Assembly: GCF_000348725.1 (NCBI RefSeq)
Contig: NC_020813.1
Coordinates: forward strand, 2,339,563 to 2,403,562
DNA length: 64,000 nucleotides
DNA from: Pseudobdellovibrio exovorus JSS
Lineage (GTDB): Bacteria > Bdellovibrionota > Bdellovibrionia > Bdellovibrionales > Bdellovibrionaceae
Reading direction: 5' to 3'
Shown here: positions 36,274 through 45,839 of the stretch, one piece after another
Position numbering within the stretch: position 1 is the stretch's first letter
Layout: every line of letters begins with the position of its first letter
Notes under the pieces: model-generated
Databases searched by the model: none
What the model was told of the DNA's origin: nothing
What the model saw: only the letters and a program-made list of their open reading frames with translations
Position numbers and translations under genes: made by a program

Positions 36274-37253
36274 AAGTCATCGTCACAGGAGCTAACGGAT
36301 TTTTAGGAGCATGGCTCACTAAGCGTCTGATCGCAGAAGGTCATGAAACCTATGCCCTTGTACGTAAGAATAGTGACTTGAGCGAACTTGAAGGTTGCAC
36401 TCCGAACTACATTTACGGGGACGTGACAGACAAATCCTCTTTACGTGAAGCTTTCAAAGACAAAGATATCGTTTTTCACCTTGCGGGAGTGGTCGCTTAC
36501 AAAAAGGCTGACCGCCCACTGATGGAAAAAGTGAATGTTCAAGGGACTCAGAATGTCGTGGACGCTTGCTATGAAGTCGGCGTTCCTCAACTTCTGCATG
36601 TTTCGTCTGTAGTCGCCATCGGGGCTTCTTTTAAACCGCAGGCCCTTAATGAAAGCTCAAGCTACAACATCAAATCTTTAGACCTCGGCTATTTTGAAAC
36701 CAAGCGCTTGGCAGAAGAAATTGTACTGCAGGCTGTGGCGCAAAATAAAATTCGCGCCGTCTGTGTGAACCCCAGCACCATTTATGGTTTCGGTGATGCC
36801 AAAAAGGGAAGCCGTAAAACCCAGGTGAAAGTGGCCAATGAAAGCTTTCCATTCTACACCAGCGGTGGAGTCAGTATTGTCGCTGTCGAAGATGTCATTG
36901 ATGGTATCCTTTTAGCCTTGAAGCACGGACGCAATGGCGAACGCTATATTCTATCCGGTGAAAATATCACCATTAAAGAACTCTTCCAAAAAATTGCAAC
37001 CTGCGCTGGCGTTAAGCCTCCGCAGGTATATCTGCCCAACTGGTTATTGCATGTTATCGGCTTTATCGGGGATGCGATGACATCCATGGGCCTCAAAGCC
37101 GATGTTAGTCGCGAAAATGCCTACACCGCCACCATGTTTCACTGGTTTGATTCTAGCAAAGCTCAACAGGAACTCGGGTTCAAACCTCGCCCTGCAGATG
37201 AGGCTATCGCCAATAGTGTGCGCTGGATGAAAGATAATGGTTTCATCAAATGA
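36270..37253 (+). CDS. NAD-dependent epimerase/dehydratase (extended SDR)
   Basis: I start it at the ATG at 36270, overlapping the PAP2 stop. The 327-residue protein has the nucleotide-binding TGANGFLG motif, IVFHLAGVVAYKKA, and the catalytic Tyr-Lys pair in GYFETKRLAEE, with serine in LLHVSSVVAIG. Sequence flavour (NPSTIYGFGD, SGENITIKE) recalls the sugar-epimerase or dihydroflavonol-reductase-like group often linked to lipid or hopanoid modification. Substrate not determinable. Its stop overlaps mtgA as ATGA. Confidence 0.85.
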   Translation: MKVIVTGANGFLGAWLTKRLIAEGHETYALVRKNSDLSELEGCTPNYIYGDVTDKSSLREAFKDKDIVFHLAGVVAYKKADRPLMEKVNVQGTQNVVDACYEVGVPQLLHVSSVVAIGASFKPQALNESSSYNIKSLDLGYFETKRLAEEIVLQAVAQNKIRAVCVNPSTIYGFGDAKKGSRKTQVKVANESFPFYTSGGVSIVAVEDVIDGILLALKHGRNGERYILSGENITIKELFQKIATCAGVKPPQVYLPNWLLHVIGFIGDAMTSMGLKADVSRENAYTATMFHWFDSSKAQQELGFKPRPADEAIANSVRWMKDNGFIK

Positions 37254-38218
37254 AAACTCTATTGAAGGTTTGGTTACTTCTTTGTGTACTTTGTCTTTTC
37301 GGATTTTGGATCTGGTTTCCATCAGCCGAAAAAATTAAAGGCTGTATGACCACCTCTATGTACGATGTTGAACTTTGCCCGAAGTCAAAAAACTATGTCC
37401 CACTTTCGCAAATTTCCCGCCACTTACAAAATGCAGTGATTTTAACTGAAGACTCCGCTTTTTATCAGCACAATGGTTTTGACCAAGAGGGCATTCAGCA
37501 CTGCTGGGAAAAAATGAAGCAAGAATGGCGCATTTCGTGTGGTGGATCTACGATCACACAGCAATTAGCTAAAAACATGTTTCTGACAAAAGATAAAAAC
37601 TTTGCACGTAAAGGCGTCGAAGCCTTGATTGCTATGCGGATAGAAAAGACTTTGAAAAAATCCGAGATCTTAGAGCGCTACCTCAATGTGGTTCAATTTG
37701 GAAAAAATATTTTTGGCGTTAAAGCGGCCGCACAGTTCTATTTCAAAAAGCACCCCAGTCAGTTAAATCCAAATGAAGCGGCTTTTTTGGCGATGGTTTT
37801 GCCGAATCCGGAAAAGTACTCTCAATCTTTCTTTAGAAAAGACCTTACCCGCTTTGCCCGTCGCCGCATCAAACACATTGTGACGAGCCTACATCGCTAT
37901 GGACGGCTTAACGATGGCCTCTACCAACAATCACTGGCGCAAATAGATTTTTTTTTAAGAAGCGGTCAGCAAAACCCCCACTCGCCGGAAGATGAAGTCG
38001 AGCTGACCGCAGAAGATTTAGCTGAAATGGAAACTGTTGCAGAACAGGATCAGTCCCTTGAAAAGAAAAACCATGATACAGGTGCAGACACTGCGGGCGA
38101 CCTGCATGAAGGCTCTCCAGCGAGCTCTATAGAGACTACAGAGCCGCTAGTAAATGATGCTACCGACACCGCTCCTATAGAGCCGGACGTAGTTTCGCCT
38201 TCCCAAGAAGAACCTTAG
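37250..38218 (+). CDS. mtgA: Monofunctional peptidoglycan glycosyltransferase with acidic tail
   Basis: The 322-residue protein has one membrane anchor (residues about 5-23) and a GT51 domain with TEDSAFYQHNGFD (catalytic Glu67), GGSTITQQLAKNMFL, and KSEILERYLNVVQFG, so all key motifs are present. It polymerises lipid II into glycan strands. After the domain (about residue 235) it carries an unusual tail of about 85 residues rich in Glu, Asp, Thr, Ser and Pro, exposed to the periplasm. Last gene of the PAP2-epimerase-mtgA unit. Confidence 0.92.
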   Translation: MKTLLKVWLLLCVLCLFGFWIWFPSAEKIKGCMTTSMYDVELCPKSKNYVPLSQISRHLQNAVILTEDSAFYQHNGFDQEGIQHCWEKMKQEWRISCGGSTITQQLAKNMFLTKDKNFARKGVEALIAMRIEKTLKKSEILERYLNVVQFGKNIFGVKAAAQFYFKKHPSQLNPNEAAFLAMVLPNPEKYSQSFFRKDLTRFARRRIKHIVTSLHRYGRLNDGLYQQSLAQIDFFLRSGQQNPHSPEDEVELTAEDLAEMETVAEQDQSLEKKNHDTGADTAGDLHEGSPASSIETTEPLVNDATDTAPIEPDVVSPSQEEP

Positions 38219-38552
38219 AGCCACTTGTCTTTATTTTTTGTATATTTCTAGTGAGCTACAGCAAACCCTCATGCTTTTCGAATCTAAAAAGCCAGCGAAT
38301 CAATTTACGAATGCGCTTTTCATATTGAAATTTATAAAACCAGTAGGCTTTGCGAACGGGAAAGAAAAGATAGGTTTTCCCAACATAATAACTACTTGTA
38401 CAGAGATCATAAAAGAAACTATTAATCCATTACGAAAATGAATGGTCGTGCCTTTGCACAATTAACTCGGATCGTATTTGATTTTGCTGAAGTGATATCT
38501 GTTTTTACATCAAGATTGCGAACTCTGCCGAGTACAAAGAGTTTAAGATAAT
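38219..38552. other. Intergenic stretch without a supported gene
   Basis: These AT-rich bases lie between mtgA and the bidirectional terminator before typA. On the minus strand 38256-38426 is open for 57 codons and encodes an aromatic, basic sequence, but the frame has no ATG, GTG or TTG near its start, so I do not call a gene. No tRNA or riboswitch was seen. Confidence 0.4.
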
Positions 38553-38585
38553 AAAAAAGGGCCTGTTATGGCCCTTTTTTATTTA
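38553..38585. terminator. Bidirectional Rho-independent terminator
   Basis: AAAAAAGGGCC and GGCCCTTTTTT form a perfect 11-bp stem with the loop TGTTAT; A and T runs flank it, so it can end transcription from mtgA on the plus strand and typA on the minus strand. Confidence 0.9.
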
Positions 38586-38608
38586 TCTCTCTACATTTGA
38601 GACACTAA

Positions 38609-40426
38609 TTATTTTTTATCTTTTTGTGGTTTTGGACGTTTATGTGGGTCCAATTCACGGCAACGTAGACGGATGTTTTTCGGTGTCACTTCGATAAGCT
38701 CAGAGTCTTTGATCCACTCCATCGCTTTTTCAAGTGTCATCGGCTTAACAGGAACAAGGCGAATCGCCTCATCACTTCCAGATGCACGTACGTTTGTTAA
38801 TTTTTTCTCTTCCGTGATATTCACGATCAAGTCGTTATCTTTTGCGTGCTCGCCTACGATCATACCCTCGTAAACATCTTGTCCGTGAGTCACGAACATA
38901 ATACCGCGCTCTTGTTTCATCCAAATAGCGTAAGATGTTGCAACACCTTTACGATCTGAAATCATCGCACCATTAATACGAGATGTGATCTCGCCACGGT
39001 AGTCATCCCAACCATCAAATTGAGTATTCAACAAACCAGTACCACGAGTGTCAGTTAAGAACTCAGAACGATAACCGATCAAACCACGTGAAGGAATACG
39101 GAATTCTAAACGTGTACGACCAGAACCTTTTTGTACCATGTTCGTCATAACACCTTTACGCATACCCAACTTTTCAGTTACGGCACCAACGAAAGCATCT
39201 TCAATATCGATAACTGCGATTTCCATTGGCTCAAGTTTGCGACCACCTTCATTTTTGAATTCAACCGATGGTTTAGAAACTAATAACTCGAAACCTTCAC
39301 GGCGCATTTGCTCGATCAAAACACCTAATTGCATCTCGCCACGACCGATAACTTTGAAAGCATCTGTGCTGTCTGTTTTTTCTACGCGTAAGGCCACGTT
39401 GTACAACAACTCGTGATCTAAGCGTTCTAGAATTTTACGAGAGGTAACGCTTTTACCTTCCATACCGGCAAAAGGGCCGTTATTCACCGAGAACACCATG
39501 CCGACTGTCGGCTCTTCCACGCGGATACGCTCCATCGGACGAGGCTCAGTTGCTGATGTGATAGTATCACCGATAGTGAAGTCTTCTAAACCCGCTACAA
39601 CGGCCATATCACCGGCACCAATTTCTTCGGCTGGTATCTGAGAGTTCACATGGTATTGGAATAAAGCAGACACTTTAACTTTTTTCTGAGCGTTAGCTTG
39701 AATACACAAAACCTCATCGCCCACTTTGATTTTACCTGAACGGATACGACCAATCGCCAAACGACCTACGTATTCATTGTAGCCAATGTTAGAAACCATC
39801 AATTGCAATGGTTGTTCCATTTCAACTTTTGGTGGAGGAACTAAATTTACGATAGCATCGTAAAGAACTTCCAATGAATTTGTTTTTACTTCTGGATCTA
39901 ACGTCGCCATACCTTCACGAGCTACTGCGTATACAGTGTGGAAATCACATTGCTCTTCAGTTGCATCTAGATCGATGAAAAGGTCGAAAATTTCATTGTG
40001 TACTTCTTGAATACGAGCATCTGAACGATCGATCTTATTGATACAAACGATAACTTTGATGTTTTGCTCTAAGGCTTTTTTCAATACGAAACGAGTTTGT
40101 GGCAATGGACCTTCTGAAGCATCACAAAGTAAGATCGCACCATCCACCATGTTCAATACACGTTCAACCTCACCGCCGAAGTCACTATGGCCCGGAGTAT
40201 CGATGATGTTGATTTTAATATCTTTGTAAGTGAAAGACGCATTCTTCGCTGCGATCGTGATTCCACGCTCACGCTCAAGATCCATAGAGTCCATCATACG
40301 CTCTTCTACAGCTTGGTTTTCGCGGAATGTTCCCGCTTGCTTGATAAGATGGTCAACTAGTGTTGTCTTACCGTGGTCAACGTGCGCGATAATCGCGATA
40401 TTTCTGATTTTCTTTGGATCTTGCAT
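38609..40426 (-). CDS. typA: Ribosome-associated GTPase TypA/BipA
   Basis: The 605-residue protein has the usual length and motifs: G1 [15 protein letters not shown]2/G3 [12 protein letters not shown] and [19 protein letters not shown]4 [10 protein letters not shown], and the BipA-specific C-terminal region with [19 protein letters not shown]. It binds ribosomes and supports 50S assembly and stress adaptation. It is monocistronic. Confidence 0.97.
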   Translation of the reverse strand: MQDPKKIRNIAIIAHVDHGKTTLVDHLIKQAGTFRENQAVEERMMDSMDLERERGITIAAKNASFTYKDIKINIIDTPGHSDFGGEVERVLNMVDGAILLCDASEGPLPQTRFVLKKALEQNIKVIVCINKIDRSDARIQEVHNEIFDLFIDLDATEEQCDFHTVYAVAREGMATLDPEVKTNSLEVLYDAIVNLVPPPKVEMEQPLQLMVSNIGYNEYVGRLAIGRIRSGKIKVGDEVLCIQANAQKKVKVSALFQYHVNSQIPAEEIGAGDMAVVAGLEDFTIGDTITSATEPRPMERIRVEEPTVGMVFSVNNGPFAGMEGKSVTSRKILERLDHELLYNVALRVEKTDSTDAFKVIGRGEMQLGVLIEQMRREGFELLVSKPSVEFKNEGGRKLEPMEIAVIDIEDAFVGAVTEKLGMRKGVMTNMVQKGSGRTRLEFRIPSRGLIGYRSEFLTDTRGTGLLNTQFDGWDDYRGEITSRINGAMISDRKGVATSYAIWMKQERGIMFVTHGQDVYEGMIVGEHAKDNDLIVNITEEKKLTNVRASGSDEAIRLVPVKPMTLEKAMEWIKDSELIEVTPKNIRLRCRELDPHKRPKPQKDKK

Positions 40427-40580
40427 TTTACTTCCTTCGTTAAACTAAGCCTTCTAAAAACTAATAAAACCAAATTTAAACACAGCGAACCCCTGACGGG
40501 CTTCACTGCTTTTACCGCTGTGGTTCCCGCTTTACCAAACTTCAAATCCTCTGAAGTTTTGTCACCTGCATGTAACAGGA

Positions 40581-41624
40581 TTAACCGTGGCCCCCCATAA
40601 GGAATTCCTCATGGCTGGTGTCTTCTTGATCAATATCTCCGATTGAGTCGAAGAACTCTAACGCACAAGACAGCACTTCGTCATTATTCTTCAACTGAAA
40701 AATGGATTTTCTGAAGGCCGAAGCCCCCGGATAGCCCGTCGAGAACCAAGAAGCAAATTTTTTAAGCTGAATTTGGGTGATATGTTCAGAGCTTTGGGCC
40801 TTTATCGCTTCACTCAGATCCCTGAAAATACCCGCATAGTTGCGTTTCAGGTCATCACGAAGTGGCTGCCCTTTCCATAGGCTTAGGGCATCAGCGAAGA
40901 TTAAAGGGTTTTTAAGGGCTCCTCGGCCGATCAAAACACCATCACAGCCGGAGTCTTTCAATCTTGAAACAGCTTTTTGTGGAGTCAGAATATCGCCATT
41001 GCCTAAGACAGGAATCTTCGTTTTAGCTTTTACATCTGTGATAAAGTCCCAATCCGCAAGTCCCGCATAGCCAGCGGCGCGAGTACGCCCATGGATGGCA
41101 ACCCATGTAATTCCTTCATCATAAGCCAGATTGCACACGTCCAAAGCGTTGCGCGAGTTTTGCTCCCAGCCCGTGCGGATCTTGATCGTCACTGGAATTT
41201 TGACCGCTTTCACTGTGCTCGCCAGCACTTTGCGCATCAGATCCAGATCTTTCATCATCGCCGAACCCGCACCTTTTTTAACAACTTTCGGGACAGGACA
41301 GCCGAAGTTCAGATCCACAAAATCAGCGCCGTGCTCTTCTGCCACTTTTGCCGCTTTTGCAATGATTTCTGGATCTTCCCCGAAGAGCTGAATCCCTATT
41401 GGGCGTTGGCTTTCCTCGTAACTCATCAGAGCCAATGTTCTTTCTGATTTGTATTCAATACCAGTCGCCGAAACCAGCTCGGTCACAACCACACTGGCAT
41501 CTAACTTACGCATAAAACTGCGAAACGCATGATCGGTGATTCCCGCCATCGGAGCCAGAACAAAAGGGTTCTTTTTTAAGGCTTCTAAAGGATGAATGTG
41601 AATAGGGGTCGATTGCGCTGACAT
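40581..41624 (-). CDS. dusB: tRNA-dihydrouridine synthase
   Basis: The 347-residue flavoprotein has VLAPMAGITDHAFRSFMR, the catalytic cysteine in DLNFGCPVPKVVKKGAGSAMM, IKIRTGWEQNSRN, HGRTRAAGYAG and GNGDILTPQKA followed by GVLIGRGALKNP. These fit the DusB type, which reduces uridines in tRNA with NADPH. It lies between typA and the first radical SAM gene. Confidence 0.93.
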   Translation of the reverse strand: MSAQSTPIHIHPLEALKKNPFVLAPMAGITDHAFRSFMRKLDASVVVTELVSATGIEYKSERTLALMSYEESQRPIGIQLFGEDPEIIAKAAKVAEEHGADFVDLNFGCPVPKVVKKGAGSAMMKDLDLMRKVLASTVKAVKIPVTIKIRTGWEQNSRNALDVCNLAYDEGITWVAIHGRTRAAGYAGLADWDFITDVKAKTKIPVLGNGDILTPQKAVSRLKDSGCDGVLIGRGALKNPLIFADALSLWKGQPLRDDLKRNYAGIFRDLSEAIKAQSSEHITQIQLKKFASWFSTGYPGASAFRKSIFQLKNNDEVLSCALEFFDSIGDIDQEDTSHEEFLMGGHG

Positions 41625-41690
41625 AAGGGGGTTTTATGCCAAAAAAGTGAATTAAAGCCAATCTCTTTCCGTACTGAATTATTTTTTGTT

Positions 41691-41710
41691 CAGTCTTATT
41701 CAGTCTTATT
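41691..41710. repeat. 10-bp tandem duplication at the end of a radical SAM gene
   Basis: CAGTCTTATT is present twice without spacer. The stop codon of the minus-strand gene at 41696 lies within the outer copy, so the duplication shapes the protein's last residues. Confidence 0.8.
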
Positions 41711-42979
41711 CTGTACTTCAGGGGATGACAACGAATCTGTTCCCTCTTGAGGTCTTTTTGTACTGAGCTGGTGTGTGAAAATCTTATCTATACCCGAGGC
41801 CTTGCCACATGTATCTGCACAGTGTTTTAAACGTCCGTCCAATGTGCTCGGCAAGGACCATGTGTCGGCATACAGTCGATCCAGATGACCTTCCTTTAAA
41901 ATTGTTTCAAGAGAGTATTTGTTCAAATCAAATTTATCCCAGCCATATTCTTCCATGTGATGATGCAGTTGTAGTGTGGCCTCTTCATCAAAGATAGAAT
42001 TCAATTGTAACCCCACATAACAACAAGGGAAGACCCTTCCAAAATTATCAATAAAAATTTCTTTAGATGAACCTACCTGAGATTTACATCTTATTTGGCA
42101 AGAGGCTTCTTCACTTTTGCGCTCCCCTTCCTCTACATGTTTAAATCTGTCCCGATAGAAATTTGCTGATCGCTCAAAATAGTTTGCATCTTCAATTTTT
42201 TTATTTTTCTTCAATCGCTGATATTGCTGTGGATTAAAGGATGCCGTAGGCCTGTATTCTTCCGCCGAAGGATTTTCAAGACTCCTATTTTCTGGCTGAA
42301 CGGGAGCTTCAATCCAATAATCTACAGAACCTTTCTCATTTAACACCGGTAATGAAATTAACGAGTGTCCATTATCTACTCCCATCGCTTTCTTGGGAAT
42401 AAATTCGCGAAACCCCATTTTTTTACTTAGCTCTAAAGCTTCTTGAACCTGATGCTCATTATGTTTAAAAATCAAGTAGTCCCATTTGGCAACACCTCCA
42501 GCACCAATAAAAGACTCGATATTTCTGATCAAATCCTTCCACACCACATTTCGTCTGTACAAGTGATTGGTATCTTCTAGTCCATCAACACTAAAAGTAA
42601 TATACCAGTTCAATGATGTCTGACTCGCAAATAAGAGTCCTATTTTTTTCCACCAATCTGAGCTGCGAATCCCACCATTAGTGTTAATCCCTATACTTGT
42701 ACAATCTGAAGTCGCAGCAATATATTGGCAAATCTCATAAAGATCTCGTGCTGATACGGGGTCGCCATGCACTCCGCAAAAAAATATAATTTTACACTTT
42801 TTAATAATTTCTGCTGGGAAATAATTCTTAAATTTTTCTAGTGTAATTTGACCAAGAGTTAAATCCGGTCTTAGCAATGGACTATTTCTATAAAATCGCA
42901 CGCAGGTAGGACATGCAGCATTACATACATTGGTCAGCTCGATATGCAATCGGTCTACGTCCTCGTAACTCCAAAACAT
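41696..42979 (-). CDS. Radical SAM protein with C-terminal SPASM-like domain (paralog A1)
   Basis: The 427-residue protein carries the radical SAM cluster motif CNAACPTC (Cys-x3-Cys-x2-Cys) near residue 20. A CGVHGDP segment occupies the GGE position, and TFSVDGLEDTNHLYRR sits in the barrel. Its C-terminal cysteine cluster has CQIRCKS, FPCCYVG and CADTCGK, as expected of a SPASM auxiliary-cluster domain. It is closely similar over its whole length to the protein at 44606; together they bracket the gene at 43081. The reaction is unknown. SPASM proteins modify peptides, proteins or sugars. The gene is divergent from 43081 with about 100 bases between. Confidence 0.88.
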   Translation of the reverse strand: MFWSYEDVDRLHIELTNVCNAACPTCVRFYRNSPLLRPDLTLGQITLEKFKNYFPAEIIKKCKIIFFCGVHGDPVSARDLYEICQYIAATSDCTSIGINTNGGIRSSDWWKKIGLLFASQTSLNWYITFSVDGLEDTNHLYRRNVVWKDLIRNIESFIGAGGVAKWDYLIFKHNEHQVQEALELSKKMGFREFIPKKAMGVDNGHSLISLPVLNEKGSVDYWIEAPVQPENRSLENPSAEEYRPTASFNPQQYQRLKKNKKIEDANYFERSANFYRDRFKHVEEGERKSEEASCQIRCKSQVGSSKEIFIDNFGRVFPCCYVGLQLNSIFDEEATLQLHHHMEEYGWDKFDLNKYSLETILKEGHLDRLYADTWSLPSTLDGRLKHCADTCGKASGIDKIFTHQLSTKRPQEGTDSLSSPEVQNKTE

Positions 42980-43028
42980 AAGACTTATCTATTACTTAAA
43001 TCTCAAAACGAGTCAACAAAAACCAGTT

Positions 43029-43054
43029 TTGCTACTTGTGAACACTTGCTACTT
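43029..43054 (+). promoter_or_regulatory. Direct repeat and -10 box before a radical SAM gene
   Basis: TTGCTACTT occurs at 43029-43037 and 43046-43054 (17 bases start to start), immediately followed by TATACT (43054-43059), which could be a -10 box for the gene at 43081. The repeat lies in the divergent gap and may bind a regulator. Confidence 0.35.
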
Positions 43055-43080
43055 ATACTGTATTATCATTAAATAAATTT

Positions 43081-44613
43081 ATGTTAAAAAGAATCTTCTC
43101 GTCCATTGCTGAGTCTCCATCACAATCAAGCTCAGTATTCCTCGAGGCGAGCATCAAGCTATTGCATGAACTCAAGCAGCTCAATGCTCCTCGATCCGTA
43201 TTCGAGAACCAGTTCAGCCAACTTTTTCATAATCTAACGACCGAACAACTCCAGACATTTACGACCATTGGCACTTCATTAACAGAAGACTTATCAGGTC
43301 ATATTCAGTTTTTAAATAATTTATTCTCGTCACTGGAAAGTACCTCAGCTGAAGAAAGACGCCTCGTCTATAACCGACTTTACCCACAATCCGAAAAGTA
43401 TATAAATTTATTCTATTCGGATAAGTCTTTCTGTACCGCTCCGTGGTTAGGCATCAATATACATCCTGAAGGAAAAGTCTTCCCTTGTTGCGCTTATGAA
43501 CAGAGCATGCCACTTGGACACATCTCTAAAAACTCCATCGAGGAAATACGTTCTGGTACGACATTCGATCAAATCAGATCATTGATGGCTTCAGGAAAAA
43601 AGGTCGGCGGCTGCAAAAGCTGCTACACAACAGACGATGTCGGAGGAGATAATCTAAAGTCCCATCTTAGAAACATTCATGAAAAGTATGTCCCTTTACT
43701 GGGATTACAAAATCAATTACCCATATTTTATCTAGATGTTCAATTTTCCAACCTATGCAACCTCAGATGTCGTATCTGTGGTCCAACATTTAGCTCGAGT
43801 TGGATTAATGAGCACAAAAGTCTTTTCAACTCTGCCGAGCATGATTACAAACTTCATGGCATAAAAAAAGATCATCCATCGCAATGGCAACTTTTGTTAG
43901 ACTCTATTGACTATCTAGACGAAGTTTACATCTGGGGTGGAGAGCCCCTCATGACACCTGAACACTACGATTTCTTAGAGCGACTTATTGCAAAAGGAAG
44001 AACCGACGTTAAGCTCAGATACAGCACTAATTTTTCGAACCTCTATATAGACAAAAAAAATATTATCGAGCTGTGGAAAAAATTTAAAAACCTTTCTATT
44101 GGCGCAAGTCTTGACGGAACAGAAAAAAGAATTGAGTACATGCGCAAGGGAGTCAATTGGCAACAAGTTATTGAGAACAGAAAGATCCTACAAAAAGAAG
44201 TCCCACATGCTTATTTCTTTATTGCCTGTGCTACCAGTATGTACAACATTTGGCATATTCCTGACTTTTTTAAAGAGTGGGTCGAAATGGATTATGTTCA
44301 AGAGAGCGGCTTTTGTGTGAATATCCTTACCGTTCCGGACTATCTTTCTGCACAAGTCCTACCACCTGACATAAAACTACAAGTAACAGAAAAAACCAAT
44401 TCCCTTATTCAAGATTTCATTAGACCAAAATTCGGATTGAATTCAATTTCAGAGAAAAGATTCGCAGCGGCTTTGGAGTTTATGAATCAAAAAGATGAGT
44501 CCCAAAAAATATCTGCTTTTTTTAAATATAATCAAAAGTTGGACTTATCACGTAAGGAAAGTTTCTTTGATGTTTTCCCAGAACTCATATCTTTAAAGAC
44601 GTATACTAATTAG
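43081..44613 (+). CDS. Radical SAM protein with N-terminal twitch-type cluster domain (B1)
   Basis: The 510-residue protein has a helical N-terminal region of about 110 residues. A twitch/SPASM-like domain follows, with cysteines at FCTAPWLG (118), PCC (136-137) and CKSC (178, 181). The radical SAM motif CNLRCRIC (Cys226, 230, 233), WGGEPLM and SLDGTEKRIEYMR are next. It ends with the motif SRKESFFDVFPEL, shared in modified form with most other N-twitch proteins of this locus. Architecture matches the NCBI group of twitch-domain radical SAM proteins, whose chemistry is undescribed to my knowledge. Its end overlaps the convergent A2 gene by 8 bases. Confidence 0.87.
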   Translation: MLKRIFSSIAESPSQSSSVFLEASIKLLHELKQLNAPRSVFENQFSQLFHNLTTEQLQTFTTIGTSLTEDLSGHIQFLNNLFSSLESTSAEERRLVYNRLYPQSEKYINLFYSDKSFCTAPWLGINIHPEGKVFPCCAYEQSMPLGHISKNSIEEIRSGTTFDQIRSLMASGKKVGGCKSCYTTDDVGGDNLKSHLRNIHEKYVPLLGLQNQLPIFYLDVQFSNLCNLRCRICGPTFSSSWINEHKSLFNSAEHDYKLHGIKKDHPSQWQLLLDSIDYLDEVYIWGGEPLMTPEHYDFLERLIAKGRTDVKLRYSTNFSNLYIDKKNIIELWKKFKNLSIGASLDGTEKRIEYMRKGVNWQQVIENRKILQKEVPHAYFFIACATSMYNIWHIPDFFKEWVEMDYVQESGFCVNILTVPDYLSAQVLPPDIKLQVTEKTNSLIQDFIRPKFGLNSISEKRFAAALEFMNQKDESQKISAFFKYNQKLDLSRKESFFDVFPELISLKTYTN

Positions 44614-45835
44614 ATTTCTTTTCTTTATTGTTTAAGTGATGTGTAAATATCTTATCAATACCAGATACCTTACCACACATATTTACACAGTACTCTAAAC
44701 GCCCCTCTAACATACTCGGTTTAGCCCATGAATCGGCGAACAGGCGATCTAAATGGCCTGCCGCTAAGATTTCTTTAAGAGAGCTTTTATTCAAATCGAA
44801 ATGTTCCCATCCATACTCTTCCATATGGTGATGTAACTGTAGAGCAGGATCATCCGTAAAAACCGCATTTAATTGAGATCCAACATAGCAACAGGGGAAC
44901 ACTCTACCAAAATTATCGACAAAAATTTCTTTCGCCTGTGGCCCTATTTTCGACTTACAATTAATCTGACAAGAGTCAGCCCCCACGGCCTTGTCCTTTT
45001 TACGTCTATTTCTATAAAAGTCTGATACTAATTTACTATAGTTATATTCGTTTGCTTTTCTTGCTTTCAAATCTTTGTATTGATCCGGCTTAAATGTTTT
45101 TTCATAAGGGGGAAGCTGACCTTGAGGATTTTCTAAGTTTCTATTCTCTGGTCGAACAGGTGCTTCAATCCAATAATCGACCTGTCCCTCTGCATTCACA
45201 GCAGGCATAGGAATAAGATTAACCCCATCATCTACGCCCACAGCCTTTTTAGGTACAAACTCTTGGAATCCCATACTTTTGCTAAGTTGCATCGCCTCAT
45301 CAATTTGATGTTCGTTATGTTTAAAAATTAAAAAATCCCAATACGCTTTTCCTCCTGCACTAATAAATGCAGTGGCATTTGCCATAAGATCTTCCCATAC
45401 TACTTTTCGTCGGTATAAATGGTTTGTATCCTGTAAACCATCTATACTAAATGTTACATGCCACTCTTTATCTGCTCTAGAGGCGAAGAGCTTTCCTAAC
45501 TCATACCACCATTCAGGTTTACGTGCCCCGCCATTCGTGTTCATTCGTACAATAATATTTTCAGACGAATTTGCTATGTATTGAAATATCTCTAATGTGT
45601 CTCGGGCTACAGAAGGATCACCATGAACACCGCAGAATAAAGCCAACCTACATTGCTTTAGAATTTCAGATGGAAAATATTGCTGGAATTTTTCCAATGT
45701 AATTTGTCCAAGAGTTAAATCTGGTCGCAGTAACGGACTATTACGATAAAATCTTAAGCATACGGGGCAAGCGGCATTGCAAACATTAGTCAGTTCAATA
45801 TGTATTTGATTTATCTGTTCAGAACTCCAAAACAT
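44606..45835 (-). CDS. Radical SAM protein with C-terminal SPASM-like domain (paralog A2)
   Basis: I start it at the ATG at 45833-45835, which aligns with the A1 N-terminus (MFWSSEQ versus MFWSYED) and lies 4 bases after the upstream stop; a GTG at 45856 is the alternative. The protein of about 409 residues has CNAACPVC, CGVHGDP, TFSIDGLQDTNHLYRR and the C-terminal cysteines CQINCKS, FPCCYVG, CVNMCGK. It differs from A1 mainly in loops and the tail, so A1 and A2 arose by duplication and probably act on related substrates. It is co-oriented with, and likely co-transcribed with, the kinase fusion gene upstream. Confidence 0.87.
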   Translation of the reverse strand: MFWSSEQINQIHIELTNVCNAACPVCLRFYRNSPLLRPDLTLGQITLEKFQQYFPSEILKQCRLALFCGVHGDPSVARDTLEIFQYIANSSENIIVRMNTNGGARKPEWWYELGKLFASRADKEWHVTFSIDGLQDTNHLYRRKVVWEDLMANATAFISAGGKAYWDFLIFKHNEHQIDEAMQLSKSMGFQEFVPKKAVGVDDGVNLIPMPAVNAEGQVDYWIEAPVRPENRNLENPQGQLPPYEKTFKPDQYKDLKARKANEYNYSKLVSDFYRNRRKKDKAVGADSCQINCKSKIGPQAKEIFVDNFGRVFPCCYVGSQLNAVFTDDPALQLHHHMEEYGWEHFDLNKSSLKEILAAGHLDRLFADSWAKPSMLEGRLEYCVNMCGKVSGIDKIFTHHLNNKEKKSN

Positions 45836-45839
45836 ACTT

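Noticed and set aside
38256-38426. Minus-strand open stretch of 57 codons with an aromatic, basic translation
   Set aside because: There is no ATG, GTG or TTG near its beginning and no ribosome site. It could be a gene fragment, but the evidence is too weak to list.
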